Source: Aquiflexum gelatinilyticum
GTDB taxonomy: Bacteria > Bacteroidota > Bacteroidia > Cytophagales > Cyclobacteriaceae
Reading direction: 5' to 3'
Assembly: GCF_024741135.1 (NCBI RefSeq)
Contig: NZ_JANSUY010000010.1
Span: 62,001 to 126,000 of the forward strand
DNA length: 64,000 nucleotides
Numbering within the stretch: position 1 is the stretch's first letter; each line of letters begins with the position of its first letter. Shown here one piece after another: positions 27,349-36,068 of this stretch. A program made the translations under genes and the position numbers. The notes below the pieces were generated by a model that was not told the DNA's origin, ran no database searches, and saw only the letters and a program-made list of their open reading frames with translations.

Positions 27349-27714
27349 AGTCTACAATTTTTAAATTGTTCTGCCATTTTTTAAATTGCCCTATAATTTA
27401 ATTTTTTTTATCAGGTTTTTCCCGACATATCTGACTATATCGGAGAAATAAGCTTGGTTTCCTTTATTCAAATGCTGATAAAATCTGATTGGATTTTTAT
27501 CTAAATTGATCTCAAATCATATACTCGATCGCCATTCTCCTATTTCCCAAACTTACCCATTCCCTAAGAACATAAAAATACCGTGATCTGGGTATTTTTC
27601 AAAAAATTGATAGAAGGGTAATATTCCAAAGTAGAATCATGTCATGGTTTTGGGGCATGTTCCCCTACCCCAAAGGTATAGTCCCGCCCACCTTCCCCTA
27701 TACTTCCCCTACTC

Positions 27715-27780
27715 ATACTCCGTGTCTGAGTTAGGGATACTCCGTGTCTGAGTTAGGGATACTCCGCCTTTGGGTTACCC
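27715..27780. repeat. 22-bp tandem repeat, three units
   Basis: Two identical 22-bp units beginning ATACTCCGTGTCTGAG (27715-27736 and 27737-27758) are followed by a diverged third (27759-27780) that keeps ATACTCCG and the GGGTT core. Confidence 0.85.
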
Positions 27781-27827
27781 TTGAGCTACTTCCTATCTAC
27801 ACCATCCTTGCTGTTCCTTACTAGATT

Positions 27828-27985
27828 ACCCCTCCCATTTCGGTATTGGAGATTCCCCTACTTTACTAAATCCGTGACCGAAATTAAAATAATAGAATTC
27901 CTATTTCACCATGGGCTGCGGTGCAGGGAGATTTGTGATAGTAGAAAGTTAATCCTAGCACCTTTCCCATGGCTACGAAGATTTC
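27828..27985. repeat. Repeat A, copy 1 (short form)
   Basis: Contains the two stems of the family: ATTTCGGT (27837-27844) paired with ACCGAAAT (27877-27884), and CCATGGG...GGTGC paired with GCACC...CCCATGG near 27909-27972. It ends near a terminator-like GCCAC-GAT-GTGGC hairpin with seven T at 27986-28005. Confidence 0.85.
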
Positions 27986-28072
27986 GCCACGATGTGGCTT
28001 TTTTTGGAGAAATCTTTTGAACGGCAAGTTTGATAATCAAATACTTAAGGAAAATCCTGTTTTGGAAAACTG

Positions 28073-28178
28073 GTGGGGAGGAGGAAATTTTTCCGGGCCG
28101 GCGGTTGCCATGTGTGTGGATAGGATTAAAATTTCTTGACTTTTTTGGTTACTTTTTGTGGTTAGACAAAAAGTGACA
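28073..28178. repeat. Repeat B, copy 1
   Basis: Contains GGGGAGGAGG, TCCGGGCCGGCGG and the inverted repeat TTACTTTTTGT / ACAAAAAGTGAC. It aligns with 28575-28677. Confidence 0.75.
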
Positions 28179-28238
28179 CAAGGAAATAACATAAATCAAT
28201 TAATCATCAGGTTTGAAGAGTTGAAATGATAAAATTTT

Positions 28239-28470
28239 CCCAACCTTTTCGGTAATGAGGATTCTCCCACTTTACTAAATCCATGACCGAAATAAAATAA
28301 CGGCCTTCCTATTTAACCATGGGCTGCGGTGCATGATGATTATTGATAGTATTAAGATTGATCTAGCACCTTACCCATGGCTATAAATATTTCACTCCGC
28401 CGCGGCGGACTATAATCCCAAGACTGCTTGCGTCCATTGCGAAACCTTGGCGTCCATTGCGGTTAAAATA
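28239..28470. repeat. Repeat A, copy 2 with tail
   Basis: The core (28239-28411) matches copy 3, including TTTCGGT/ACCGAAA and CCATGGGCTGCGGTGC/GCACC...CCCATGG stems and CCGCCGCGGCGGAC. A shortened tail near 28431-28470 repeats CATTGCGAAACCTT. Confidence 0.85.
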
Positions 28471-28501
28471 CATTTCCTCAGGCCAAGCCGGGGAGGAAAA
28501 T

Positions 28502-28525
28502 AATGTTTGTGGAGACACAAACATT
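28502..28525. repeat. Perfect 10-bp inverted repeat
   Basis: AATGTTTGTG and CACAAACATT flank a GAGA loop between repeat A copy 2 and repeat B copy 2. Confidence 0.7.
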
Positions 28526-28574
28526 AGCCGTGGGTAATCTTCCTCTTTCGAAAAATTCCTATTATGGAACAACA

Positions 28575-28677
28575 GCGGGGAGGAAGCGCAATTCCGGGCC
28601 GGCGGTGGCCCTGAGCGGGGAAGGATTATTGCGCTTGAACTTTTTGGTTACTTTTTGTTTCAAGACAAAAAGTGACA
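28575..28677. repeat. Repeat B, copy 2
   Basis: Aligns with 28073-28178: GGGGAGGAAG, TTCCGGGCCGGCGG, and TTACTTTTTGTTTC / GACAAAAAGTGAC at the right end. Confidence 0.75.
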
Positions 28678-28724
28678 GAGAACAATACATGAAGAATAAA
28701 TTAAACAATTTTATTAGAAAAACA

Positions 28725-29040
28725 CCCTCACCATTTCGGTAATGAGGATTCTCCCACTTTGCTAAATCCCTGACCGAAATAAAAATAACAGCATTCCTAT
28801 TTAACCATGGGCCGCGGTGCATGGGGATTCTTGGTAGTATAAGGATAGATCTAGCACCTTACCCATGGCTGCTAATATTTCGCTCCGCCGCGGCGGACTG
28901 TCTGACTGAGAGTTATTCGGCATTACACTTCACTACAACACTAACCAAATTCCTATTTGTTTGACATTAGTCCCCCTCCAGGGGGATTAGGGGGCAAAAT
29001 CTTCGCGACCATTGCGAAACCTTACTGTCCTTTGCGGTAA
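28725..29040. repeat. Repeat A, copy 3 (long form)
   Basis: A 316-bp unit. Its first 170 bp are the common core with both stems and CCGCCGCGGCGG; the tail contains a CCCCCTCC-AGGGGG hairpin near 28972-28994 and the CGACCATTGCGAAACCTT segment. It is followed directly by copy 4, with a period of 323 bp. Confidence 0.9.
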
Positions 29041-29047
29041 AAAAAAC

Positions 29048-29368
29048 ACCCCTCCCATTTCGGTATTGGAGATTCCCCTACTTTACTAAATCCGTGACCG
29101 AAATTAAAAATAACGGCATTCCTATTTAACCATGGGCTGCGGTGCATAATGATTTGAGAAAGTATGTGAATCAATGTATCACCTTGCCCATGGCTACCAA
29201 TATTTCGCTCCGCCGCGGCGGACTGTCAGACAGAGAGTTGTTCGGCATTACACTTCACTACAACCCTAAACAAATTCCTATTTGTTTGACCTTAGTCCCC
29301 CTCCAGGGGAATTAGGGGGCAAAATCTTTGCGACCATTGCTAAACCTTGGTGTCCTTTGCAGTAAAAT
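29048..29368. repeat. Repeat A, copy 4 (long form)
   Basis: A 321-bp unit colinear with copy 3 over its full length and identical in most positions. Differences concentrate in the loop between the CCATGGG and CCCATGG arms, which is what conservation of a paired structure would give. Confidence 0.9.
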
Positions 29369-29377
29369 AGATTAAAA

Positions 29378-29803
29378 TCACTGACCCCTGAGAGAAAGGA
29401 TAAAAGTCACCATGGCCTCCGCATCCTCTTTCTTTACTTGGGGATGGGGACTCATCACAGGATATCCCCAAGAACCTTTGCTTCCCCTGATCACCTGTCG
29501 GGCCAAATGTTCAATATAAATTGTATTGGCAGGATATCTCTTGGCAATATCCCTGAAAGCCGGTCCTTTGGCACGGTTAACCTCTTTGTGGCAATCGTAA
29601 CAATCTGAATAGGCCACCAACACCTCACCTTTCTTTATAAGCTCCGCATCAAGTTCTTGGTCTTCGCCCGGAATGGCCTTGATATAATCTTTTTCTTTTT
29701 GATTTAAGGTGATGGATTTTTCCTCTAAAGACTTTTTTTCAGCACAAGAATATACCAATAGACTTATCAAAAAAATAAATAACGGGCCCTTCATTTTTTT
29801 CAT
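29378..29803 (-). CDS. Cytochrome c-type lipoprotein
   Basis: The 141-residue protein has a lipoprotein signal with the lipobox Cys at residue 20 and a single haem-binding site CYDCH at 68-72. A distal Met candidate is in YPVMSPHP near 117. It resembles the small cytochrome c domains attached to membrane dehydrogenases or the monohaem cytochromes linked to caa3-type oxidases, and should carry electrons on the periplasmic face of a membrane. It is monocistronic; the repeat-rich tract lies just downstream of its stop. Confidence 0.9.
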   Translation of the reverse strand: MKKMKGPLFIFLISLLVYSCAEKKSLEEKSITLNQKEKDYIKAIPGEDQELDAELIKKGEVLVAYSDCYDCHKEVNRAKGPAFRDIAKRYPANTIYIEHLARQVIRGSKGSWGYPVMSPHPQVKKEDAEAMVTFILSLRGQ

Positions 29804-30178
29804 TTTATATTGATTTTACGCCTTAAACCCCTTTCGGCAATTGATATACTTGCCAAATTTTGTAAGGATAAATTGAATTTCATATATTTATTAATAACCC
29901 CAAACCTGATAATTGTCATGTTTGGTTTTTATTTCTATTTTCGGTCAAATAATAAATTACGATAAAAATTGCATGTCCCCTACTCCCTACAATTTTAGAA
30001 TTTTGTATAAAGTTTTATGGATAGAATTAATTTGACAAAACAACTTATGATTTTCTTTTTCAAATGAACCAAAAAGAAATATTCCCTTTTGACAATGCCC
30101 TTTTAAAATATAGACCAATTCCTCCTCCTCTAAATTTCAAATAAAAAACTGTCCTCCGACTTTCATTCCCTCAAGATT
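29804..30178. other. Divergent intergenic region
   Basis: About 375 bp of AT-rich sequence between the divergent cytochrome and RND adaptor genes. It must hold both promoters, but I could not assign a clear -33/-7 pair to either. No hairpin or repeat stands out. Confidence 0.45.
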
Positions 30179-31333
30179 ATGAGATTTAACGCTACCTATT
30201 TACGATTCCTTCAAAAGCCGACACTGTATTTTGTGACAATTGGCTTGGTCATGGGATGTACCAAAAAAGAAGAAATTATCCTTCCTCCTGTCAAAGTCAA
30301 TGTGGTGAAAGCCATTCAAAAAGACGTTCCGATTTTTGAGGAATATGTTGCCCAGGTATTTGGGGAATCAGATGTAGATATCCGGGCAAGAGTGGAAGGA
30401 TGGGTCACTTCTGTCAATTTCAAGGAAGGTTCTTTTGTGAAAAAGGGCGATTTGCTCTATATCATTGATGATATCCAATATAAAAACAGGGTTGATCAAG
30501 TCAGAAGTCAACTGACTGCCACCCAAACCGAGATGGTACGTGCAGAGGGTGAACTAAGCCGTGTAAAGCCGCTTGCAGATATGAATGCCTTGAGCAAGCA
30601 GGACCTCGACAATGCCAAAGCAAAGTATGAAGCATCCCTAGCCCAAGTCAGGGCTGCTGAAGCATCGCTTGAAAATGCCAAAGTGGAATATGGCTATACG
30701 AGGGTATATGCCCCATTTGATGGATTGGTCGGAATCTCAAATTTTAGAGTAGGTGATTACGTCACGAGGTCTGGTACCACTTCAGTTTTGACGACCATTT
30801 CCAGCATCGGTGCAGTACGGGTAAGGTTTCAGATCAGTGAAAGGGAATACCTCAGGTTGACACAAATGACAACAGGAGAATTGGAGACGGCAAAGAAAAA
30901 CATCCAACTCATCATGGCGGATGGATCTCTTTATTCAGAGACCGGCGAAGTTGATTTTGCGGATAGAGAGGTAGATCCCAAAACAGGTACCCTGACCATC
31001 GAGGCAAGATTTCCTAACCCAAAAGGAATATTGAGACCGGGTCTGTTTGTCAAATCAAGGGTTTTGATCAAGACCTTTCCCGGTGCCATTATGGTCCCTC
31101 AGCGTGCAGTCATGCAGTTACAGCATATTTCAAGGGTTTTTGTTGTGACGGATTCCAGCACAGTAAAGGCAGTTCCTGTGGAAACAGGTCCAAAGTCCGG
31201 AGATGGGTGGATCATTACCAAAGGTATAAATGCAGGTGACAGGATTGCCATTATCGGTTCTGCCAGCTTGACTCCTGATGCCAAAATAGAAGCAGTCGAG
31301 CAAAAATGGCCGGAGAACTCCCCCAATCAATAA
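30179..31333 (+). CDS. RND efflux periplasmic adaptor (membrane fusion protein)
   Basis: This 384-residue lipoprotein (lipobox Cys at residue 27, LVMGCTKK) has the membrane-fusion architecture: a lipoyl-like segment (DIRARVEGWVTSVNFKEGSF, then VKKGDLLYIID), a helical hairpin of about 60 residues (near 105-165), the second lipoyl half YTRVYAPFDGLVGI, a beta-barrel and a membrane-proximal domain. It links the inner-membrane pump to the outer-membrane channel encoded by the next two genes. It is the first gene of a three-gene operon, 30 bp before the pump. Substrates cannot be predicted. Confidence 0.93.
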   Translation: MRFNATYLRFLQKPTLYFVTIGLVMGCTKKEEIILPPVKVNVVKAIQKDVPIFEEYVAQVFGESDVDIRARVEGWVTSVNFKEGSFVKKGDLLYIIDDIQYKNRVDQVRSQLTATQTEMVRAEGELSRVKPLADMNALSKQDLDNAKAKYEASLAQVRAAEASLENAKVEYGYTRVYAPFDGLVGISNFRVGDYVTRSGTTSVLTTISSIGAVRVRFQISEREYLRLTQMTTGELETAKKNIQLIMADGSLYSETGEVDFADREVDPKTGTLTIEARFPNPKGILRPGLFVKSRVLIKTFPGAIMVPQRAVMQLQHISRVFVVTDSSTVKAVPVETGPKSGDGWIITKGINAGDRIAIIGSASLTPDAKIEAVEQKWPENSPNQ

Positions 31334-31363
31334 AGTCAAAACCTTTAACTGAGACCAGTTTTT

Positions 31364-34300
31364 ATGAGTGAATTTTTCATCCGAAGGCCCATAGTCGCAA
31401 TGGTAATATCGATCCTGATGATCATCATGGGATTGATTACGCTACGGGGAATACCTGTTTCCAAATACCCTGAAATCACCCCGCCGATGGTTCAGGTCAC
31501 CACCAATTATACCGGTGCAAATGCCGTCAACGTCGAACAAGCGGTGGCCACTCCTATCGAACAGCAGGTGAACGGGGTGGAAAACATGCTCTATATGAAA
31601 TCCATCAATGCCGCAGATGGAACATTGATTCTTCAGGTTTCTTTTGAGGTGGGCACTGATTTGGACAATGCCAACATGCTGACCCAAAACAGGGTATCTC
31701 AAGCCACGGCAAAAATGCCGACAGAAGTCAAGAATTTTGGGGTTACGACCAAGAAATCATTGGTTTTTCCTTTGATGCTAGTATCTCTAACCTCTCCCAA
31801 CAAAACTTATGACGGACTTTTCCTGAACAATTATGCCAACATCAATATTGTCGACCAACTCAAGCGTCTCAAAGGTGTTGGGGACGTTTTCCTATTTGGT
31901 GGGGCTGATTATTCGATGAGAATCTGGTTGAACCCCGACCAACTCACCAAACTCGATCTCACGGTAAATGATGTTTCCAATGCTGTCAGAAAGCAAAACG
32001 CCATATCACCTGGCGGAAAATTCGGAGCGGCCCCAACCCCTCCGGGTGTCGATTACACCTACACGGTAGCGCTGCAGGAAAGATTGGTAACTGAAGAAGA
32101 ATTCGGCAATATCATTGTCAAATCTGATGAAAAAGGATCTATTGTCAGGTTGAAGGACATCAGCAGAATTGAATTGGGAATGGACAATTACAGTTCTTCA
32201 AGTAGGTTGAATGCAAATTCTGCTTCCACCATAGTCGTTTTTCAAATCCCGGGTTCCAATGCCTTGGAGGTGTCAGAGGATGTGAAAAAGACGATGGATG
32301 ATTTGGTTAACTATTTTCCTGAAGACCTCCAATATGAAGTATCATTGAATACTACCCGGGCAATTTCTGTCGGTATAGAAGAAATTATCCATACGCTTTT
32401 TGAAGCGGTATTTTTGGTGATTTTGGTGGTGTTCCTATTCCTTCAGGATTGGCGGGCAACTTTGATACCCTTGCTGACAGTGCCGGTTTCTTTGTTGGGT
32501 ACCTTTATCATTTTCCCTCTTTTAGGATTTTCGGTCAATGTCTTGTCTTTGCTCGGTTTGGTTTTGGCCATCGGACTTGTGGTGGATGATGCGATTGTGG
32601 TGGTGGAAGCCGTGATGCACAACATCGAACATGGGATGAAACCAAAGGAAGCAACCCAAAAAGCCATGAAAGAAGTAGGGGGTCCGGTGGTTGCCATTGC
32701 CCTGATACTTGCGGCAGTGTTTGTTCCTGTGGCTTTTGCAGGAGGGATCACAGGCCGTTTATATCAGCAATTCGCCATCACCATTGCCATTTCGGTGTTG
32801 TTTTCAGCATTCAATGCCTTGACGCTTAGCCCCGCGCTTTGTGCCATCCTGCTTAAGCCTAAGAAGGAATCGAATGGAGGACTCCAAAAGTTCTTCAATG
32901 GATTCAACAGGGTCTTTGACAAATTCACTTTGGGATATACAGGTGTTGCCGGGATCGTGGCCAGAAAATCCATCCGCTCGGCGATGATCATCGGGGTAGT
33001 CTTGGTTTTTGTGGTTTTGTTGGGCAAAGGAATTCCCGGAGGATTTTTACCGGAGGAAGACGAAGGTTATTATTTAGTAAACATCCAATTACCGGATGCG
33101 GCATCTATTGATAGGACTGATCAGGTAGCTAAAAAGGTTGAACATATCCTTTCCGAATTTGAAGAAATCGAATATTCCACCATGGTTTTGGGGTACAGTT
33201 TGATCTCAGGTTCTTATTCTACCAACAATGCTTTTGTGTTTATTTCACTAAAACCATGGGATGAAAGAAGCCGAACAGCAAAAGAATTGGTAGCCGCCAC
33301 CAATTTTGCTTTCCGAAACTTGGTGTCAGAGGCCTCTGCCATTGCTTTTGGACCGCCTCCTATCGAAGGTCTGGGAACCTCCGCCGGATTTACGCTTCAG
33401 CTTCAGGACAGGTCAGGGAATACCCCTCAGTATTTGGATGAACAGGCCCAGTTGTTTATTGCAGAAGCTAGGAAGAGACCTGAGATCGGCAATATTTTCA
33501 CTCTCTTCCGGTCAAATGTTCCCCAAAAGAAAATCAGGATAGATTATGACAAAGCAGAAAAACTTGGGATTGACCTATCCGAAATTACAAGTACCATTTC
33601 CACTTATTTGGGTAGTGCCTACTTGAATGATTTCAACAGATTTGGCAGGCAATACAAGGTCTTTGTACAAGCTGAAGGGGAAGATCGTCTAGACCCCTCT
33701 GATTTGTCCAAATATTATGTGAGGAGTAAGAAAGGGGAGATTATTCCCTTGGGTACGGTCACCACAGTAGAAGATATTTCAGGACCCGCCACCACAAACA
33801 GGTTTAATATGTACCGTTCGGCTGAAATCTCAGGAGCTCCGAAGGCCGGATTCAGTTCTTCCCAAGCAATCAAGGCTTTGGAGGAAGTGGCGGCTGGGCT
33901 GCCAAAAGAACTCAGCATCGCTTGGAGTAACATGTCCTATCAGGAAAAAGCCGCTGAAGGTACCGGAAGTACCATGTTCTTGATGGCTTTGGTCTTTGTG
34001 TTTCTGATTCTTGCTGCGCAATATGAAAGCTGGAAATTGCCATTCAGCGTGTTGCTTGGTGTTCCTGCAGCAATTCTAGGGGCCTATCTCGGCTTGTGGT
34101 TGGGAGGCTTTTGGAGCTCAAGCTATGTCAACAATGTCTTTGCCCAAATCGGATTGGTAATGCTCATCGGTCTTACCGCTAAAAACGCCATCCTGATCGT
34201 GGAATTTGCCAAGATGGAATACGAAGCCGGGACACCACTTTTGGAAGCTGCACTCAAAGCGGCAAAACTTAGGCTACGACCGATCATAATGACATCCCTT

Positions 34301-34513
34301 GCTTTTATGTTGGGTGTCGTTCCTTTGCTTACAGCATCCGGCGCAGGTTCGGAAGCCCGAAAAGTCATGGGAATGGCAGTATTCAGCGGTACCTTGATCG
34401 CAACCATAATCGGTGTCATTGTGGTTCCGGGATTATATGTACTTATTGAAAGCATCGGAGCAAAAAAGAAAAAATCAGATGCACCTATTTCACCATCAGA
34501 ACCGGCTCATTGA
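31364..34513 (+). CDS. RND efflux pump, HAE1/AcrB type
   Basis: The 1049-residue protein has the length, the N-terminal transmembrane helix (FFIRRPIVAMVISILMIIMG) and the two large periplasmic loops of AcrB-type pumps. Helix 4 carries GLVVDDAIVVVE, with the two adjacent Asp residues of the proton relay, and a matching helix 10 segment has GLTAKNAILIVEFA with its Lys. It is a proton-driven trimeric exporter of hydrophobic compounds in the inner membrane. It lies between the adaptor and the channel gene, whose ATG is 2 bp after this stop. Confidence 0.96.
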   Translation: MSEFFIRRPIVAMVISILMIIMGLITLRGIPVSKYPEITPPMVQVTTNYTGANAVNVEQAVATPIEQQVNGVENMLYMKSINAADGTLILQVSFEVGTDLDNANMLTQNRVSQATAKMPTEVKNFGVTTKKSLVFPLMLVSLTSPNKTYDGLFLNNYANINIVDQLKRLKGVGDVFLFGGADYSMRIWLNPDQLTKLDLTVNDVSNAVRKQNAISPGGKFGAAPTPPGVDYTYTVALQERLVTEEEFGNIIVKSDEKGSIVRLKDISRIELGMDNYSSSSRLNANSASTIVVFQIPGSNALEVSEDVKKTMDDLVNYFPEDLQYEVSLNTTRAISVGIEEIIHTLFEAVFLVILVVFLFLQDWRATLIPLLTVPVSLLGTFIIFPLLGFSVNVLSLLGLVLAIGLVVDDAIVVVEAVMHNIEHGMKPKEATQKAMKEVGGPVVAIALILAAVFVPVAFAGGITGRLYQQFAITIAISVLFSAFNALTLSPALCAILLKPKKESNGGLQKFFNGFNRVFDKFTLGYTGVAGIVARKSIRSAMIIGVVLVFVVLLGKGIPGGFLPEEDEGYYLVNIQLPDAASIDRTDQVAKKVEHILSEFEEIEYSTMVLGYSLISGSYSTNNAFVFISLKPWDERSRTAKELVAATNFAFRNLVSEASAIAFGPPPIEGLGTSAGFTLQLQDRSGNTPQYLDEQAQLFIAEARKRPEIGNIFTLFRSNVPQKKIRIDYDKAEKLGIDLSEITSTISTYLGSAYLNDFNRFGRQYKVFVQAEGEDRLDPSDLSKYYVRSKKGEIIPLGTVTTVEDISGPATTNRFNMYRSAEISGAPKAGFSSSQAIKALEEVAAGLPKELSIAWSNMSYQEKAAEGTGSTMFLMALVFVFLILAAQYESWKLPFSVLLGVPAAILGAYLGLWLGGFWSSSYVNNVFAQIGLVMLIGLTAKNAILIVEFAKMEYEAGTPLLEAALKAAKLRLRPIIMTSLAFMLGVVPLLTASGAGSEARKVMGMAVFSGTLIATIIGVIVVPGLYVLIESIGAKKKKSDAPISPSEPAH

Positions 34514-34514
34514 T

Positions 34515-35891
34515 ATGAAGAATATATATTTTCTACTGTTTGTCCTGCTTACTTTATATGGCTGTGCTGTTGGACCAAAGTATTCCCGACCTGAAACCCA
34601 AAAGCCTGTTGGCTATGTACAAGCTGTGGCTCAAACTGATTCCATCACAAATTTGAAGTGGTGGGAGGTTTATCAGGACAGTTTGTTGCAAAGTCTGATA
34701 CAGATTTCCTTAGACTCCAACTTGGACTTGATGACGGCAGTGTACCGTGTGGAAGAGGCAAAGGCTATTTTAGGATATAATAAAGCCAATCTCTATCCTT
34801 TCCTTGATTACAGTGCCATGGGAAGGACTACCGAATTCAGAAATTTATCCGAACAGGCAGGAGTGACATTTTCACCTACCATGGTGGGATTATTGGGAAA
34901 TGTGTCATGGGAAATCGACCTGTGGGGTAAGCTTCGCCATGCCAACCGTGCTGCCTTCGCGGAATTGATGGCAACAGAAGAATCAAAGAAATCCTTGTAC
35001 ATCAGTTTGGTCGCTCAAGTGGCAGAACTGTATTTCAGGCTTCGGGGATTGGATGAAAGGCTGGAAATCGCCCAACGGGCCTATGAAACCCGCTTGGAAT
35101 ATTTGGAAATCATCACCGCCCGGTTTGAAAAGGGAAATGTGTCTGAATTGGATAAACTCCAGGCTGAGCAAATAGCAGCTGTCGCAAAAGCGCAGATATA
35201 CAGCCTTGAGCGAGGTATCATCCTCACTGAAAATGCATTTAATGTTTTGTTGGGTAGAACATACATTCCTATCTCAAGAGGCTTAGAAAATAACCAACAG
35301 CAGTTGCCATTGGAAATCCCGAGTGGATTGCCTTCGGAATTGCTAGAAAGAAGACCCGATATCAAGATTGCAGAACAACAGTTGATCGCACAGACAGAAC
35401 GCATAGGTGTTGCCGTTGCTTTGAGATTTCCCTCTCTCAGCTTGACAGGTATGTTGGGAGTGGCAAGTCCACAAATCTCAACCTTGTTTGGCAGTCAGGC
35501 GGGACTTGGAGTTCTCTCCGGGCAATTGGCAGGTCCTTTTTTCAGGTTTGGACAAAACAAAAGACGGGTAGAAGCTGAACGTGCCAAAGCTGTACAACTT
35601 GGGTTTCAATATGAAAAAACAATTTTGACGGCATTTGCAGAGGTAGAAAATTCATTGGCAGAGATCAGGACGTACAGCAATGAATTTGAAGCAAGGAAAA
35701 CCCAAGTCGCAGCCACAGAAAAATCTTTGATGCTATCCAAGGCGCTGTATGACAATGGCTATACCTCATTCCTGCAGGTACTTGATGCAGAAAGGGAGTT
35801 TTTCAATTCAGAATTTGAAAAATCCTTGGCTTTGGAAAATCAGCTTGTGTCTACTGTCAGATTGTATAAAGCATTGGGAGGTGGTTGGTAG
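34515..35891 (+). CDS. TolC-like outer-membrane efflux channel, NodT/OprM family lipoprotein
   Basis: From the ATG at 34515 the product is 458 residues and starts with a lipoprotein signal (LLTLYGCAVGPKYSRPE, Cys at about residue 17). An ATG at 34413 in the same frame lies inside the pump gene and would bury the signal, so it is rejected. Two outer-membrane-efflux repeats are visible, including ERRPDIKIAEQQLIA, the conserved RRPDI box of OprM/NodT proteins. It forms the trimeric exit duct of the pump encoded upstream. Confidence 0.94.
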   Translation: MKNIYFLLFVLLTLYGCAVGPKYSRPETQKPVGYVQAVAQTDSITNLKWWEVYQDSLLQSLIQISLDSNLDLMTAVYRVEEAKAILGYNKANLYPFLDYSAMGRTTEFRNLSEQAGVTFSPTMVGLLGNVSWEIDLWGKLRHANRAAFAELMATEESKKSLYISLVAQVAELYFRLRGLDERLEIAQRAYETRLEYLEIITARFEKGNVSELDKLQAEQIAAVAKAQIYSLERGIILTENAFNVLLGRTYIPISRGLENNQQQLPLEIPSGLPSELLERRPDIKIAEQQLIAQTERIGVAVALRFPSLSLTGMLGVASPQISTLFGSQAGLGVLSGQLAGPFFRFGQNKRRVEAERAKAVQLGFQYEKTILTAFAEVENSLAEIRTYSNEFEARKTQVAATEKSLMLSKALYDNGYTSFLQVLDAEREFFNSEFEKSLALENQLVSTVRLYKALGGGW

Positions 35892-36068
35892 AATTTACCG
35901 ACCATTTCCTTTTATTTCATTGACTAGGTTATAACAAAAAAGGCGAACAACAACCATTTTATATCGATTTTTCGCAAAATTTCATAAACAAGTTGTTTTT
36001 TTAGGCTAGAAGTCCAATATTTATAGCTATATATTTTCATTTGCTAATCACCCCCAAGCAAATTTCTT

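Larger units (their letters stand above)
27349..29377. other. Two-kilobase gene-free tract made mostly of intergenic repeats
   Basis: No credible gene is visible; the short open frames follow repeat units. It holds a 22-bp tandem repeat (27715-27780), four copies of repeat A (27828, 28239, 28725, 29048) and two copies of repeat B (28073, 28575) that alternate in the first 0.9 kb. It separates the defence island from a cytochrome gene and may mark an insertion boundary. Confidence 0.75.

Noticed and set aside
27781-28020. Open frame of 79 codons in the repeat tract
   Set aside because: It runs across repeat A copy 1 and is explained by the repeat sequence, like the frames at 28381-28822.
27715-29368. 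CRISPR array
   Set aside because: Repeat units are long and variable in spacing, spacers are absent and no cas genes are near.
34413-34514. Longer N-terminus of the TolC-like channel gene
   Set aside because: It lies within the pump gene and would place the lipoprotein signal internally.
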